Source of the DNA: Pedobacter zeae
Lineage (GTDB): Bacteria; Bacteroidota; Bacteroidia; Sphingobacteriales; Sphingobacteriaceae
DNA: 64,000 nt
Reading direction: 5' to 3'
Assembly: GCF_014196715.1 (NCBI RefSeq)
Contig: NZ_JACIEF010000003.1
Span: 215,874-279,873, forward strand
This document shows positions 8,332 through 17,167 of the stretch, piece after piece. The stretch's first letter is position 1; the number at the start of each line of letters is the position of its first letter. The position numbers and the translations under genes were made by a program. The notes beneath the pieces are model-generated. The model was not told where the DNA came from, did no database searches, and was given only the letters and a program-made list of their open reading frames with translations.

Positions 8332-8355
8332 CGATTAAACAAAAAATCAACTTCT

Positions 8356-9079
8356 ATGATGTATCCTGATCTTACTGCCGGAACTGCAGCCATAGCGTGA
8401 GCGGTAATTTCTGTGGCCAATGCGGCCTGCCGGTAAATGTTAAAAGAGTAGATTCGCATTACATCCTCCACGAAATACAACATGTTCTGCATTTCGAAAA
8501 AGGGATATTGTACACGGTAAGAGAGCTATTGATCAGGCCGGGAAAAAACATCAAGGAATTTATTAGCGATAACCGCAGCAGGTTGGTAAAACCGATACTG
8601 TTGACTATTACTACTTCTTTGATCTATACCATCATCAACCACTTCTTTCATATCGAACCAGGTTATGTAACGTATATCGGTCAAAAAAAATCGGCTATCA
8701 GTTCCATCGCGGATTGGGGGCAAAACCATTACGGATATAGCAACATCCTGATGGACATATTCATTTCCTTCTGGCTGAGCTCTTCTTTAAAAAAGACCAC
8801 TATAACTTTTTTGAGATATTGATCCTCCTCTGCTTTGTAATGGGCATGGGCATGTTATTTTCTCTGTTTTTGCCATTGCAGAAGGGTTGACCAGCTACCG
8901 CCTGATGAAAATTTCGGGTCCGTTAAGCATCATCTACTGCGCTTGGGCCATTGCGCAGTTTTTTAACAAAAAGAAAGTAAGCAGTTATGTAAAAGCATTT
9001 ATAGCCTATACTCGGGATGCTAACCTTCGCTATTTCGATAACAGGACTGAGCCTTTTAATTGATAGCTTAAGCAAATAA
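8356..9079 (+). pseudogene. DUF3667 gene with about four frameshifts
   Basis: The pieces of a DUF3667 membrane protein are spread over frames: ATGATGTATCCTGAT start, then the zinc-ribbon YCRNCSHSVSGNFCGQCG in another frame (shift near 8372), LHFEKGILYTVRELLIRPGKNIKEFI and RLVKPILLTITTSLIY intact, a shift in the A-run near 8790, NFFEILILLCFVMGMGMLF, a shift in the T-run near 8869, AEGLTSYRLMKISGPLSIIYCAWAIAQFFNKKK, and a last shift near 9020 before the true end at 9079. DUF3667 proteins have an N-terminal CxxC...CxxC ribbon and C-terminal helices; function unknown. Two of the shifts are in homopolymers, so sequencing error is possible, but four in one gene next to another stump favours decay. 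Confidence 0.75.
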
Positions 9080-9281
9080 GTACTAACGGAACAAGCCTAA
9101 CTAAAACATATCCAAACCCATATTAACGATGTTTTTAGGTACAGGGATAACTATACGGACTTCTAGTCAACACTAAAACGTTTTAAAAATTCCTAATTCG
9201 CATATTTTTATCGTCACAAGTTTTAAAGTGTACGATATTTTCAATAGTTTAGGAACAAGCTAAACCTCAACGTTTTTACGC

Positions 9282-10259
9282 ATGATCAAAACTTTTAAAT
9301 CCCTTGTACCGGCACTGCTTGCCCTGATAATCACAACTTCTTCCTGTGCGCAGAGAAAACCATCAACCCAACAGAATATTTCCTTATTAATTGCTACGGT
9401 ACAGAATAATCTGAAACAACAGTATTTCAACCGCGAGAAAGGCATTTTTTTGGCCGAAAAACTGGCAGAAATGCAACAAAACAAGGCATTTGAAGGCTTA
9501 ACTGCAGATTCTGCGGCCAAAACCATTACCGCCATGCTGCGTAAGGAAACGAATGACAAACATTTTAATATCATTGCCTATAACATTGTTCCAGCACCTA
9601 AAGCGGAAAAAGTAGCGGCCCAACCGCCTTTTACGGCAGGTATTACCACGGTAAAGGTGCTGAAAAACAATATCGGTTATATCAAATGGGATGCCTGTAT
9701 TGCAGGAGAAGCAGCCTATAAAAAATTACGGAACACACTCGATGCCGTTGCTGGCTGCAAACAGATCATATTCGACATCACCGAAAACCCCGGTGGTGAT
9801 GGTGCGAGCAGTGCTTTCATCAACCAGTTTTTTTACGGTTCGAAGGATTACCAGACACTCCTGATCAAAAAATGTACTGGTGAAAACAACTGGCACCAAA
9901 GCGAAGTGATCTTCGATTATACTGAAGGCCCAAAATTTTTTGACACACCACTTTACATCATCACTTCCGACAAAACCTTTTCTGCTGCCGAGTATTTTGC
10001 ATTTACAGCCAAAGAGATGAAAAGGGCAACCATTTTAGGTAAAACGACCGGAGGTGGGGGCAACCCGGGTCTATGGTCTGCATTTTCGCTGGCCAATTCC
10101 GATACCTATTTCTGGATGTTTATCCCCAACTGCCAGATCACTACACGCGATGGACACTCGCTTGAGGGGGTAGGTGTTAAACCGGATGTGGAACTGGTAA
10201 GCAATAACTGGCTAGCGGAAACGGTGGCTTATATAGAAAAACAAAAAGGGGCACAATAA
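9282..10259 (+). CDS. S41-family serine peptidase, lipoprotein
   Basis: A 325-residue protein with a type II signal peptide ending in the lipobox TTSSC (Cys22). It carries the tail-specific protease (S41) core: the oxyanion region ENPGGDGASSAFINQF (about 168-183) and the nucleophile segment SDKTFSAAEYFAF with Ser234, then the conserved ATILGKTTGGGGNPG. No PDZ domain is apparent, so it resembles the short, IRBP-like Bacteroidota members. Probably anchored in the periplasmic or outer membrane face and acting on peptides. It is monocistronic: about 230 bp separate its stop from the first terminator hairpin. Confidence 0.8.
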   Translation: MIKTFKSLVPALLALIITTSSCAQRKPSTQQNISLLIATVQNNLKQQYFNREKGIFLAEKLAEMQQNKAFEGLTADSAAKTITAMLRKETNDKHFNIIAYNIVPAPKAEKVAAQPPFTAGITTVKVLKNNIGYIKWDACIAGEAAYKKLRNTLDAVAGCKQIIFDITENPGGDGASSAFINQFFYGSKDYQTLLIKKCTGENNWHQSEVIFDYTEGPKFFDTPLYIITSDKTFSAAEYFAFTAKEMKRATILGKTTGGGGNPGLWSAFSLANSDTYFWMFIPNCQITTRDGHSLEGVGVKPDVELVSNNWLAETVAYIEKQKGAQ

Positions 10260-10490
10260 CCATGAATCCAGCAGAAGACAAAAAAACCGTTACTTAAAAA
10301 TTTGGAATTTCATGTGTCCTGTGCCGCTAAATAAATATTTTAGCCTATTTGTCTGTTTTAGCCCAATTGCCCATGAGTCATTTTGGGCCTATTATTAGAT
10401 GAATAAAACGATTTGATCTTACATTCTACAGGAGTGCGGTAAAAACCATAGATAAGCCTCAACACTTTTGATTACCTAATTAGGATACAA

Positions 10491-10517
10491 AAAAACCACA
10501 AATTCATTGTGGTTTTT
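10491..10517. terminator. Bidirectional terminator hairpin
   Basis: An 11-bp perfect stem (AAAAACCACAA with TTGTGGTTTTT) with a 5-nt loop and A/T runs on both sides. It lies between the S41 gene (plus strand) and the tRNA-fragment array (minus strand) and could end transcription from either side. Confidence 0.7.
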
Positions 10518-10520
10518 GAA

Positions 10521-10538
10521 GCTCCTTCTGCTGGGCTC
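10521..10538 (-). repeat. 18-bp tRNA-Asn 3'-end fragment
   Basis: GCTCCTTCTGCTGGGCTC is identical to the 3' acceptor and part of the T-arm of tRNA-Asn at 11019-11092, read on the plus strand. It is the outermost of three copies of this segment. Like the other two it is followed on the minus strand by a hairpin terminator, so the copied module was probably tRNA end plus terminator. The region 10539-10585 shows nothing else. Confidence 0.7.
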
Positions 10539-10585
10539 CCTTCACCTGCGCTCAGGATAAACTTCTCGCCCAGCGTAAAATAAAT

Positions 10586-10612
10586 AAGCCTCACAACAAT
10601 GTTGCAAGGCTT
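10586..10612. terminator. Terminator behind tRNA fragment
   Basis: AAGCCTCACAAC pairs with GTTGCAAGGCTT with one internal mismatch and a short loop, flanked by T's on the plus strand and by A/T-rich sequence on the minus strand. It sits 8 bp from the chimeric tRNA fragment, in the position a terminator takes behind the intact tRNA-Asn. Confidence 0.6.
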
Positions 10613-10620
10613 TTAAATCT

Positions 10621-10700
10621 GCTCCTTCTGCTGGGCTCGAACCAGCGACCCTCTGATTAATCCCGATGTATCGGGACTCTAACCAGCTGGGCCAATTCAC
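10621..10700 (-). pseudogene. Chimeric tRNA-Asn pseudogene
   Basis: The first 40 bases on the plus strand are identical to 11018-11057, the 3' half of tRNA-Asn. Beyond that the anticodon arm is replaced by the 16-bp palindrome TCCCGATGTATCGGGA (10661-10676), followed by a D-arm-like GAATTGGCCCAGCTGGTTAGAG read on the minus strand. There is no 5' acceptor strand able to pair with the 3' one, so it cannot be a working tRNA. The last residues of the GIY-YIG gene are encoded by this DNA. Confidence 0.75.
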
Positions 10701-10959
10701 CTAAATCATTAATTTCTAAAACAATTTTTTCAATTATTAATCGGCTCTTTGTCTTTTTAACCGCTTTCTCAATCTTCATAGCGAAACCGCGGTCCTCTCC
10801 TAAAGCAAGAGATTTCTTCAAAATCCATGGACGGTGTTTTGAAGTATAAGTTGTTCTTTTACCATTGTTATGCTCACTTAGTCGTTTCTCAGCATCTTCT
10901 GTATAGCCAACATAGTATTTATCAGAAGAACTGGAATATAAAATATATAAGTAAAACAT
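10657..10959 (-). CDS. GIY-YIG family nuclease (YhbQ/UPF0213-like)
   Basis: A 100-residue single-domain GIY-YIG nuclease. The motif appears as YLYILY...KYYVGYT (residues 3-19), followed by the AEKRLSEHNNG block with the catalytic Arg and a KIEKAVKK block with the metal-binding Glu. Such short proteins are related to UvrC and homing nucleases and cut DNA. The C-terminal GELAQLVRVPIHRD is read from a broken tRNA copy, and the gene is bracketed by two copies of the tRNA-Asn 3' half, so a homing or tRNA-targeting history is plausible. No partner gene is present. Confidence 0.8.
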   Translation of the reverse strand: MFYLYILYSSSSDKYYVGYTEDAEKRLSEHNNGKRTTYTSKHRPWILKKSLALGEDRGFAMKIEKAVKKTKSRLIIEKIVLEINDLGELAQLVRVPIHRD

Positions 10960-10978
10960 AAAAACATTAAAAACAAGA

Positions 10979-11004
10979 AAGCCTTACCAGATATGGTAAG
11001 GCTT
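10979..11004 (-). terminator. tRNA-Asn terminator
   Basis: A perfect palindrome, AAGCCTTACCA pairing with TGGTAAGGCTT, directly downstream of tRNA-Asn on the minus strand and followed by a TTTCTT run. It separates the tRNA from the start of the GIY-YIG gene at 10959. Confidence 0.75.
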
Positions 11005-11018
11005 ATTCTTTGAAATTG

Positions 11019-11092
11019 CTCCTTCTGCTGGGCTCGAACCAGCGACCCTCTGATTAACAGTCAGATGCTCTAACCGGCTGAGCTAAGAAGGA
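11019..11092 (-). tRNA. tRNA-Asn (GTT)
   Basis: On the minus strand the sequence folds into a standard cloverleaf: acceptor TCCTTCT pairs with AGAAGGA, D-arm AGCTCAGCCGGTTAGAGC, anticodon stem TCTGA/TCAGA around a CTGTTAA loop with anticodon GTT, and T-arm with GGTTCGAGCC. The discriminator is G and CCA is not encoded. 74 nt. Confidence 0.95.
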
Positions 11093-11234
11093 ATCCGGCT
11101 ATCCAAAAAAACAGTTTCTTTAAGCTTTGCAGCAAATATCCGCTTGTTCGTTTTGGGAATGCAATATTAGGGCTTTTAAATTATTTATGCAATATTTGCA
11201 GTGAAAAATTTTTAAAAAAAATTAATACATATAT

Positions 11235-12155
11235 ATGAGTCTGATAATCATAGGTACTGTAGCTTTTGACGCTATTGAAACCCCTTTCGGTAAAACTGAT
11301 AAAATAGTAGGTGGAGCAGCAACATACGCAAGTTTAGCGGCTTCTTACTTTTATAATAAAGCAAAAATTGTAGCCGTAGTGGGCGACGATTTTCATCAAT
11401 CAGACATCGATATCTTCACTAAACATGGTATTGATACCGAAGGGTTACAGATTAAAGCAGGCGAAAAATCGTTTTTCTGGTCAGGCAAATACCATAATGA
11501 CATGAATAGCCGCGACACCTTAATAACGGAATTAAATGTACTGGAAAACTTCGATCCGGTTATTCCGGAAAGCTACCAGGACTGCGAATACCTGATGTTG
11601 GGTAACCTCACGCCACAGGTACAGCAAACCGTGATTAAACGTCTTAAAAACCGCCCGAAACTGATCGTAATGGATACCATGAATTTTTGGATGGACATTA
11701 TGATGGATGATTTACTGGAAACCATTAAACTTGTTGATGTATTAACCATTAACGATGCGGAAGCACGTCAGCTATCGGGCGAATACTCTTTGGTTAAAGC
11801 GGCTGAAAAAATCCTGGCCATGGGCCCTAAATACCTGATCATTAAAAAGGGCGAACATGGGGCGCTGTTATTCCATGGAGACCAGATTTTTTCTGCTCCG
11901 GCATTACCTTTGGCAGAAGTATTTGATCCTACTGGTGCTGGTGATACCTTTGCAGGAGGTTTTATCGGATATCTGGCGAAAGTGGGCACAATCAACTTCA
12001 ATAACATGAAAAACGCGATCATTTACGGCTCAGCCCTCGCTTCTTTCTGTGTAGAGAAATTTGGAACTGAAAAATTATTGAATTTAACTGACCAGGAAGT
12101 TGCAGCAAGAATCCAGGAATTTGTAAACTTAAGTGCTTTTACAATAGAAGTATAA
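11235..12155 (+). CDS. PfkB-family sugar kinase
   Basis: A 306-residue ribokinase-fold kinase. The N-terminal GxVAFDAIETPFG and KIVGGAATYASLAAS segments bind the sugar, and the C-terminal DPTGAGDTFAGGF (about 231-243) supplies the anion hole and catalytic Asp237. NDAEARQLSGE matches the second family signature. It phosphorylates a hydroxyl of a sugar or nucleoside using ATP; the substrate cannot be told. It is cytosolic and apparently monocistronic. The 113 bp after it hold a TGAGCTTG/CAAGCTCA inverted repeat of the short intergenic type. Confidence 0.8.
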   Translation: MSLIIIGTVAFDAIETPFGKTDKIVGGAATYASLAASYFYNKAKIVAVVGDDFHQSDIDIFTKHGIDTEGLQIKAGEKSFFWSGKYHNDMNSRDTLITELNVLENFDPVIPESYQDCEYLMLGNLTPQVQQTVIKRLKNRPKLIVMDTMNFWMDIMMDDLLETIKLVDVLTINDAEARQLSGEYSLVKAAEKILAMGPKYLIIKKGEHGALLFHGDQIFSAPALPLAEVFDPTGAGDTFAGGFIGYLAKVGTINFNNMKNAIIYGSALASFCVEKFGTEKLLNLTDQEVAARIQEFVNLSAFTIEV

Positions 12156-12268
12156 AAACAAATGGCCATTCTGAGCTTGTCGGGGGGGAACATTATACCA
12201 GCCGTTTCGGCAAGCTCAACATGCCCCATCTTATCGGCACTCGTAAACGTTTGCATCAAACAACCATA

Positions 12269-13864
12269 TTAAAACCCGGCAGCTGCGGGTTGTTTATTCC
12301 TGAGGTTAATTACTGTTCTGCTAATTACCGGCTGCAAGGCAATGAGCATAATCGATAACAGACAAAGAACCGCAATCCATTCGTAATAGCTTACACAGAA
12401 CTGCAGGAAGGTTTGTTTTTGCACGGCTTTGTTTAATAAACTGATCGCTGCTTTCCCCGCTTCATCGCTGGGCATTCCCTTACTGCTTAATGCCGCTTGA
12501 TACATTTTTAACCTATACGGCAAGTTAAAATCGAGCAAAGTCAGGCTACTCCGTAAATCATCATTATGTTTTCCTTTAAAGTATAACTGATAGAAATTAA
12601 TAAAGGCCAAACTCAGGCTAAAGGTAGAAAAACGGACAAAAATACCAACGGAAGATGCCGATTGACTCAGTTTCTCCGGAACAGAAGACATGATAAACAT
12701 CACAATCGGCGACATCACCATCCCAGCCCCCAAGCCCTGCATAAACAAAGGCAGGTAAAAATTTCGGGTTCCGGCTTCAGTTGCAAATAACTGGCACATC
12801 CATAAGAAAAACACAAAAAGGAATATAAAACCCATTACCCAAAGCACCCTTAAATGTTTCTGGCGGATGAGAAAACGGATTGCAATAACAGAGCCTGCAA
12901 CCACCCCACCAATATTAAAAATCATGATTTCGTTGGCATGGAGTGAATCCATCCCCAACACGGTAATAAAGTAAGATGAGGTAAGGCTGAACGCACCGCG
13001 GATCACATACAGAATCACCAAAAAGACAATGCCGATGGCAAAATTTCTTGATTTAAATACACTCAGATCAACAGCCGGCCTTTTTAAAGTGCTTTGCCTC
13101 GCTACAGAAACCAGAAACAAAAACAGGATAGCAAAAATACAGAACTGAATACTCGAATCATCAAGCCAATCATACTGTTGCCCATAAACAAGTACATAGG
13201 CAATTAATACCAGCATTGTAGCAAAGAGCACAAAACTCATCCAGTCTATTTTGTACAGTGGTGTTTTGCGTAAAACATGTACCCTGTTCATGATGCAAAA
13301 AAGCAGTGCAGCACTAGGCAAAAAACAAAATATAATAGCCTTATACACCACATTATACTCAAAATTCTCTACAACAGGCACAGAGAAAAGGGCGGTAACC
13401 GGCGATACACACAAAATCATTCCATAAAAAATGGTGTAACCTGTTTCTTTTGCATGTTCCGATTTTAACCTGCTGAAAAGCAGGTTTAGTGAAATACTGG
13501 TTAAACCACAGTTTACAATGCCCTGCAAAAATCTTAAGGCAAAAATCAGCCAGATTTCTCGGGTATGATAACACCAATAAGCGATCAGGACTTCTAAAAG
13601 AATACAGATCAACAAATAATCTTTAGTAACTACCCTGGCAAAAAAACGCCGTTCAACCACAGCAAAACTGGCTACCGCAGCATAAAACATCAGTAACGAA
13701 AACTGAACATCGGAGGCATTTGCCCCGTAATAACCTGCCGCAGCAGTACCATCGGCAGTCGACAATGCAAAAAGCAATACCGATGATAAAAGCACTGCAA
13801 AAATGCTCAGTATGATCAGCCATTCAGTAACCCTGGCTTTAAATATAGGCAGTTGATCAGTCAT
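12269..13864 (-). CDS. MFS multidrug transporter (EmrB-like)
   Basis: A 531-residue polytopic transporter with about 14 hydrophobic helices, the DHA2-type layout, and a C-terminal periplasmic-loop region (residues 430-480) before the last helix. It overlaps the HlyD-like gene by 8 bp and forms with it and the TolC-like gene a three-gene operon that encodes a complete tripartite pump across both membranes. Likely cargo is drugs or other small toxic compounds. The divergent AraC regulator is the best candidate controller. Confidence 0.8.
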   Translation of the reverse strand: MTDQLPIFKARVTEWLIILSIFAVLLSSVLLFALSTADGTAAAGYYGANASDVQFSLLMFYAAVASFAVVERRFFARVVTKDYLLICILLEVLIAYWCYHTREIWLIFALRFLQGIVNCGLTSISLNLLFSRLKSEHAKETGYTIFYGMILCVSPVTALFSVPVVENFEYNVVYKAIIFCFLPSAALLFCIMNRVHVLRKTPLYKIDWMSFVLFATMLVLIAYVLVYGQQYDWLDDSSIQFCIFAILFLFLVSVARQSTLKRPAVDLSVFKSRNFAIGIVFLVILYVIRGAFSLTSSYFITVLGMDSLHANEIMIFNIGGVVAGSVIAIRFLIRQKHLRVLWVMGFIFLFVFFLWMCQLFATEAGTRNFYLPLFMQGLGAGMVMSPIVMFIMSSVPEKLSQSASSVGIFVRFSTFSLSLAFINFYQLYFKGKHNDDLRSSLTLLDFNLPYRLKMYQAALSSKGMPSDEAGKAAISLLNKAVQKQTFLQFCVSYYEWIAVLCLLSIMLIALQPVISRTVINLRNKQPAAAGF

Positions 13865-14915
13865 TTTTTTTCACTTTAACAATGGCACTCATTCCTGCAC
13901 TCAATGCATCGACCCCTTTTTCCTGCTTATCTAAACGGATACGAACCGGAATTCGTTGCGCAATTTTCACAAAATTCCCAGTCGAATTATCGGGTGGCAA
14001 CAATGAAAATCTCGAACCGGTTGCACCAGACAGCGATTCGATTTCACCTGTAAACGATTGCCCGGGGAAAGCATCTACCTCAACATCAACCTTTTCGCCA
14101 ATATGCATTTTCGCAATCTGAGTTTCCTTAAAATTAGCTACCACCCATTTTCCTGCACTTCTGTCTACTAAATAGGCGATGGTTTGGCCGGTTTGAACCA
14201 ATTGCCCTACCTGTATAGTCCTTCTACCCATTTTGCCATCATAAGGGGCTACAATAACCGTGTAAGAGGTGTTCAGGTTATTTCTTTTCACTACGGCTTC
14301 TCTCCTTTTTATTTCAGATTCCAGCACGCTGCTCTGCGCTTTAATATCATTCGTTCTAGAAATAGCCGTTGCATAATCTTCTTTGGCCGCCTGATACTCT
14401 GCCTGTGCCACTTGCAATAAACTTTCAACGGTTTCCAACTGTTGCCGTGTAGCCGATTCTGCATCGAACAGTTTTTTATAGCGATTATATTCCGTTTGCT
14501 GTTTCCAAAGTTTGGCCTTTGCAGCGGCAATTTTAGCATCGGCAACCAGAGCTGCACTTTGTGCCGTTTTAATATTACTTTGTTGTACCGAAACCTGTGC
14601 TTTTGCATTTAGTAACGAAGCCGAAGCCTCATCTTGTTGAACGGTATAATCATCATCATCAATCAGCACCAGTGTATCGCCCTTTTTCACTTCCTGGTTT
14701 TCTTCAAACCTTACCGCCTTAATATAACCGCTCACCCTTGCTGTTACCGGGTTAATATATTCATCTACCTGTGCATCGTTGGTTTCTTCGTATTTCATAT
14801 AGCCAAAAAGGGTTTTCCCACCCCATATTACCAACACTACCAATACGATGAGTGCAATTATGGTAGTGATGCTACTGATAATTTTATCGGCTTTACTTTG
14901 TTTCTGTGTGTTCAT
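13857..14915 (-). CDS. HlyD/EmrA-type membrane fusion protein
   Basis: A 352-residue periplasmic adaptor with one N-terminal membrane anchor (about residues 11-31), a biotinyl-lipoyl half-motif (GYIKAVRFEENQEVKKGDTLVLIDDDDY), a long coiled-coil hairpin rich in Ala/Lys/Gln (about 80-205), the second lipoyl half (VIVAPYDGKMGRRTIQVGQLVQTGQTIAYLVD), and a beta-barrel ending. It connects the MFS pump with the TolC-like channel. Overlaps the transporter gene by 8 bp. Confidence 0.85.
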   Translation of the reverse strand: MNTQKQSKADKIISSITTIIALIVLVVLVIWGGKTLFGYMKYEETNDAQVDEYINPVTARVSGYIKAVRFEENQEVKKGDTLVLIDDDDYTVQQDEASASLLNAKAQVSVQQSNIKTAQSAALVADAKIAAAKAKLWKQQTEYNRYKKLFDAESATRQQLETVESLLQVAQAEYQAAKEDYATAISRTNDIKAQSSVLESEIKRREAVVKRNNLNTSYTVIVAPYDGKMGRRTIQVGQLVQTGQTIAYLVDRSAGKWVVANFKETQIAKMHIGEKVDVEVDAFPGQSFTGEIESLSGATGSRFSLLPPDNSTGNFVKIAQRIPVRIRLDKQEKGVDALSAGMSAIVKVKKND

Positions 14916-14916
14916 T

Positions 14917-16254
14917 TTATAAGTTTCCTACGGCTTTTTGTAATTGATAGTATTGTATTTTCGCATTCACCTTTGCGGTGGTCAGTTCGAATTTCGATTG
15001 CAATAATTGTGTTTCGGCATCCAACAGATCGGTTAAAAGCGAAAGCTGATTGAAATAAGTATTCTGCACAATGCGATAACTTTCTGCAGCCTGTTTAATA
15101 TTTTCTTCGGCCAATGCGATACGCTGTACCGATTCTTTATACCGGATATAATTCTCCTGCACTTCCTGGCGGATATGATCCTTTACCTCTTCATCTTCTA
15201 CTGCCTGCTGATGTACTTTAAGCTCTGCTTCTTTCACTTTGTGCTGATTGGTGTACCAGGAAGAAATCGGGATTTTAAGTTTTAACCCCACCATACCTGT
15301 ACTGTAAAGCGAAAGTGCATAAGGATAAAACTGAATCTGCGGATAGGCAAATGCATATTCACCGAAGAAACCCAAGGAAGGCATCACGTTCGATTTTACA
15401 TTTTTAAGTTTCAATTTCGCGAGTGCCTGTTCCTTTTCCGAAATCTGGATTTTGTAAGAAGATGTTTTGGCATCGTTAAAATATTCATCAACCTGTTTTA
15501 ATGCAATTGCATCCGTTTCCTGATCCGAAATCTCCGGATTTAAAGGTGCGTCATCTGCCCTGCCAATTAAAATATTCAGCTTCTGCTTAGCTATTCTGAT
15601 ACTGTTTTCGATTTCGGTAAGCAGCATACGTTGTTTAGACAGGCGCAATTCGGCCCTCAGTACATCACTTTTTAATATCGTACCGTTTTTATACAGCTGG
15701 TTAATTTCGGCCAGTTGCTTTTCGCGGTCGCGGATATCCTGTTCCAATAATCCACGGTACGAAATATTGCGGAATACCTCGTAAAAATAAACCGCCGCCA
15801 CATAATGGATTTCCTGTTTCTGCTGCCCTTTTTGTATCCTGCTCAATTCGCTTTCTACTTTCGAAGCATTGATTTCAGTATTGGTTTTCCCGCCATTATA
15901 AATATTGAAATAAGCATCAGCACTGGCTTTATAGTAAGTAGGTGCAACCGGAAACTGACCCGGGCTATGAAACAATCCATTTTCATAAATAGGCAAAGGC
16001 AAAACATGTGCGTAAACCCCATCGGCAGCAATTTCAGGCAATCGTTCTGCTTTACTCACTTTTACATGGGCATCTGCCGCCTGCACATTTAGGTCCTGCA
16101 CCTGGATCCTTTTATTGTTGCTGTCAGCCATTTCCCAAACCTGGTTGATGGTAAAATTGCTTTGATCCAGAACAGTTTGTGCATGTACAAAAATTGATAA
16201 TAAAAGAAAGGGCATGCACCCCCAAAACAACCTTTTATGTTTTAAAAAAATCAT
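14917..16254 (-). CDS. TolC-family outer membrane channel
   Basis: A 445-residue protein with a signal peptide (cut after about FVHAQ, residue 26) and two outer-membrane efflux-protein repeats of long amphipathic helices, seen as YKNGTILKSDVLRAELRLSKQRMLLTEIE and the matching YFNQLSLLTDLLDAETQLLQSKFELTTAK near the C-terminus. First gene of the pump operon, one base before the HlyD-like gene. Forms the trimeric outer-membrane exit duct. Confidence 0.85.
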   Translation of the reverse strand: MIFLKHKRLFWGCMPFLLLSIFVHAQTVLDQSNFTINQVWEMADSNNKRIQVQDLNVQAADAHVKVSKAERLPEIAADGVYAHVLPLPIYENGLFHSPGQFPVAPTYYKASADAYFNIYNGGKTNTEINASKVESELSRIQKGQQKQEIHYVAAVYFYEVFRNISYRGLLEQDIRDREKQLAEINQLYKNGTILKSDVLRAELRLSKQRMLLTEIENSIRIAKQKLNILIGRADDAPLNPEISDQETDAIALKQVDEYFNDAKTSSYKIQISEKEQALAKLKLKNVKSNVMPSLGFFGEYAFAYPQIQFYPYALSLYSTGMVGLKLKIPISSWYTNQHKVKEAELKVHQQAVEDEEVKDHIRQEVQENYIRYKESVQRIALAEENIKQAAESYRIVQNTYFNQLSLLTDLLDAETQLLQSKFELTTAKVNAKIQYYQLQKAVGNL

Positions 16255-16339
16255 ATCTGTTAATTAATGATGCAAATTTCGCTACAGATCTGTTACTTTG
16301 TTTTATCTAAACTGACATATATTTATTCAAACCAGCCAA

Positions 16340-17167
16340 ATGATAAAAGTTAAGAACGAAGATCTTTTATTTGCAATCGACGAAAAACCAGAAACCATGT
16401 ACGTTTGGCATAGCAGGTTTGAAGACCGATTTCAAGACCATAAGCATTTAAAAGGACAGCTTACTTATGTAGAGGGTGGTATTATTTTTCTTTACACCAA
16501 AGAGAAATCTTACTTTTTGCCTGCCCGGCATTATGTCTGGATCCCCGCTGGGGTTGAGCACCATTTACAGCACCGCTACCATGCTGCCATTGTGCGGAAT
16601 ATTTATTTTGATACCACTACAGATGATGAAAGTCCATTTTATAAACAGATTGGTATTTATCCGGTGAACAACCTCTTGCTAGAGATGTTCCTCTTTTCGG
16701 AGCGCTGGAATGGGAATATTTTACCCAAAACACACGAATACGATTTTTTAAATACACTTAAAAACATTCTGCCTGTGGTGAGCGAACATCCCCTGCCCAT
16801 TGCGCTGCCAACCACTGAAAACTTGCGCTTAAGACCGGTGTTAAGGTATATTGTAGATGGATTAGGCAACGATAACATGAGCTTGGAAAGCGTGGGCAAA
16901 GCCATGGGCTTTAGTGAGCGTACGCTGTCAAGACTATTTCAATCGGCTTTAGACACTTCTTTTTTCCAGTACCTGAAACTTGCCAGAATGATTAAGGCGA
17001 TGGAAAAATTATTGGAAAGCGATGCCACCATCAGCGAAGTGGCATACCAGGTGGGCTATAACAGCATTTCTTCTTTCAGCAATACTTTTTATAAAATGGT
17101 GGGTAAAAGGCCATCAGAGTTTAAGGAGCTAAAACAATCAACCCTTACTAAAATTAACCTGGTTTAA
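16340..17167 (+). CDS. AraC-family transcriptional regulator
   Basis: A 275-residue regulator with an N-terminal cupin-like sensing domain (about 20-110, with HKHLKGQLTYVEGG and ARHYVWIPAGVEHHL) and a C-terminal two-helix-turn-helix AraC domain (about 170-270: MSLESVGKAMGFSERTLSRLFQ and TISEVAYQVGYNSISSFSNTFYKMVGKRPSEF). Divergent from the tolC-hlyD-MFS operon with an 85-bp shared intergenic region, so it very likely controls that pump. Inducer unknown. Confidence 0.85.
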   Translation: MIKVKNEDLLFAIDEKPETMYVWHSRFEDRFQDHKHLKGQLTYVEGGIIFLYTKEKSYFLPARHYVWIPAGVEHHLQHRYHAAIVRNIYFDTTTDDESPFYKQIGIYPVNNLLLEMFLFSERWNGNILPKTHEYDFLNTLKNILPVVSEHPLPIALPTTENLRLRPVLRYIVDGLGNDNMSLESVGKAMGFSERTLSRLFQSALDTSFFQYLKLARMIKAMEKLLESDATISEVAYQVGYNSISSFSNTFYKMVGKRPSEFKELKQSTLTKINLV

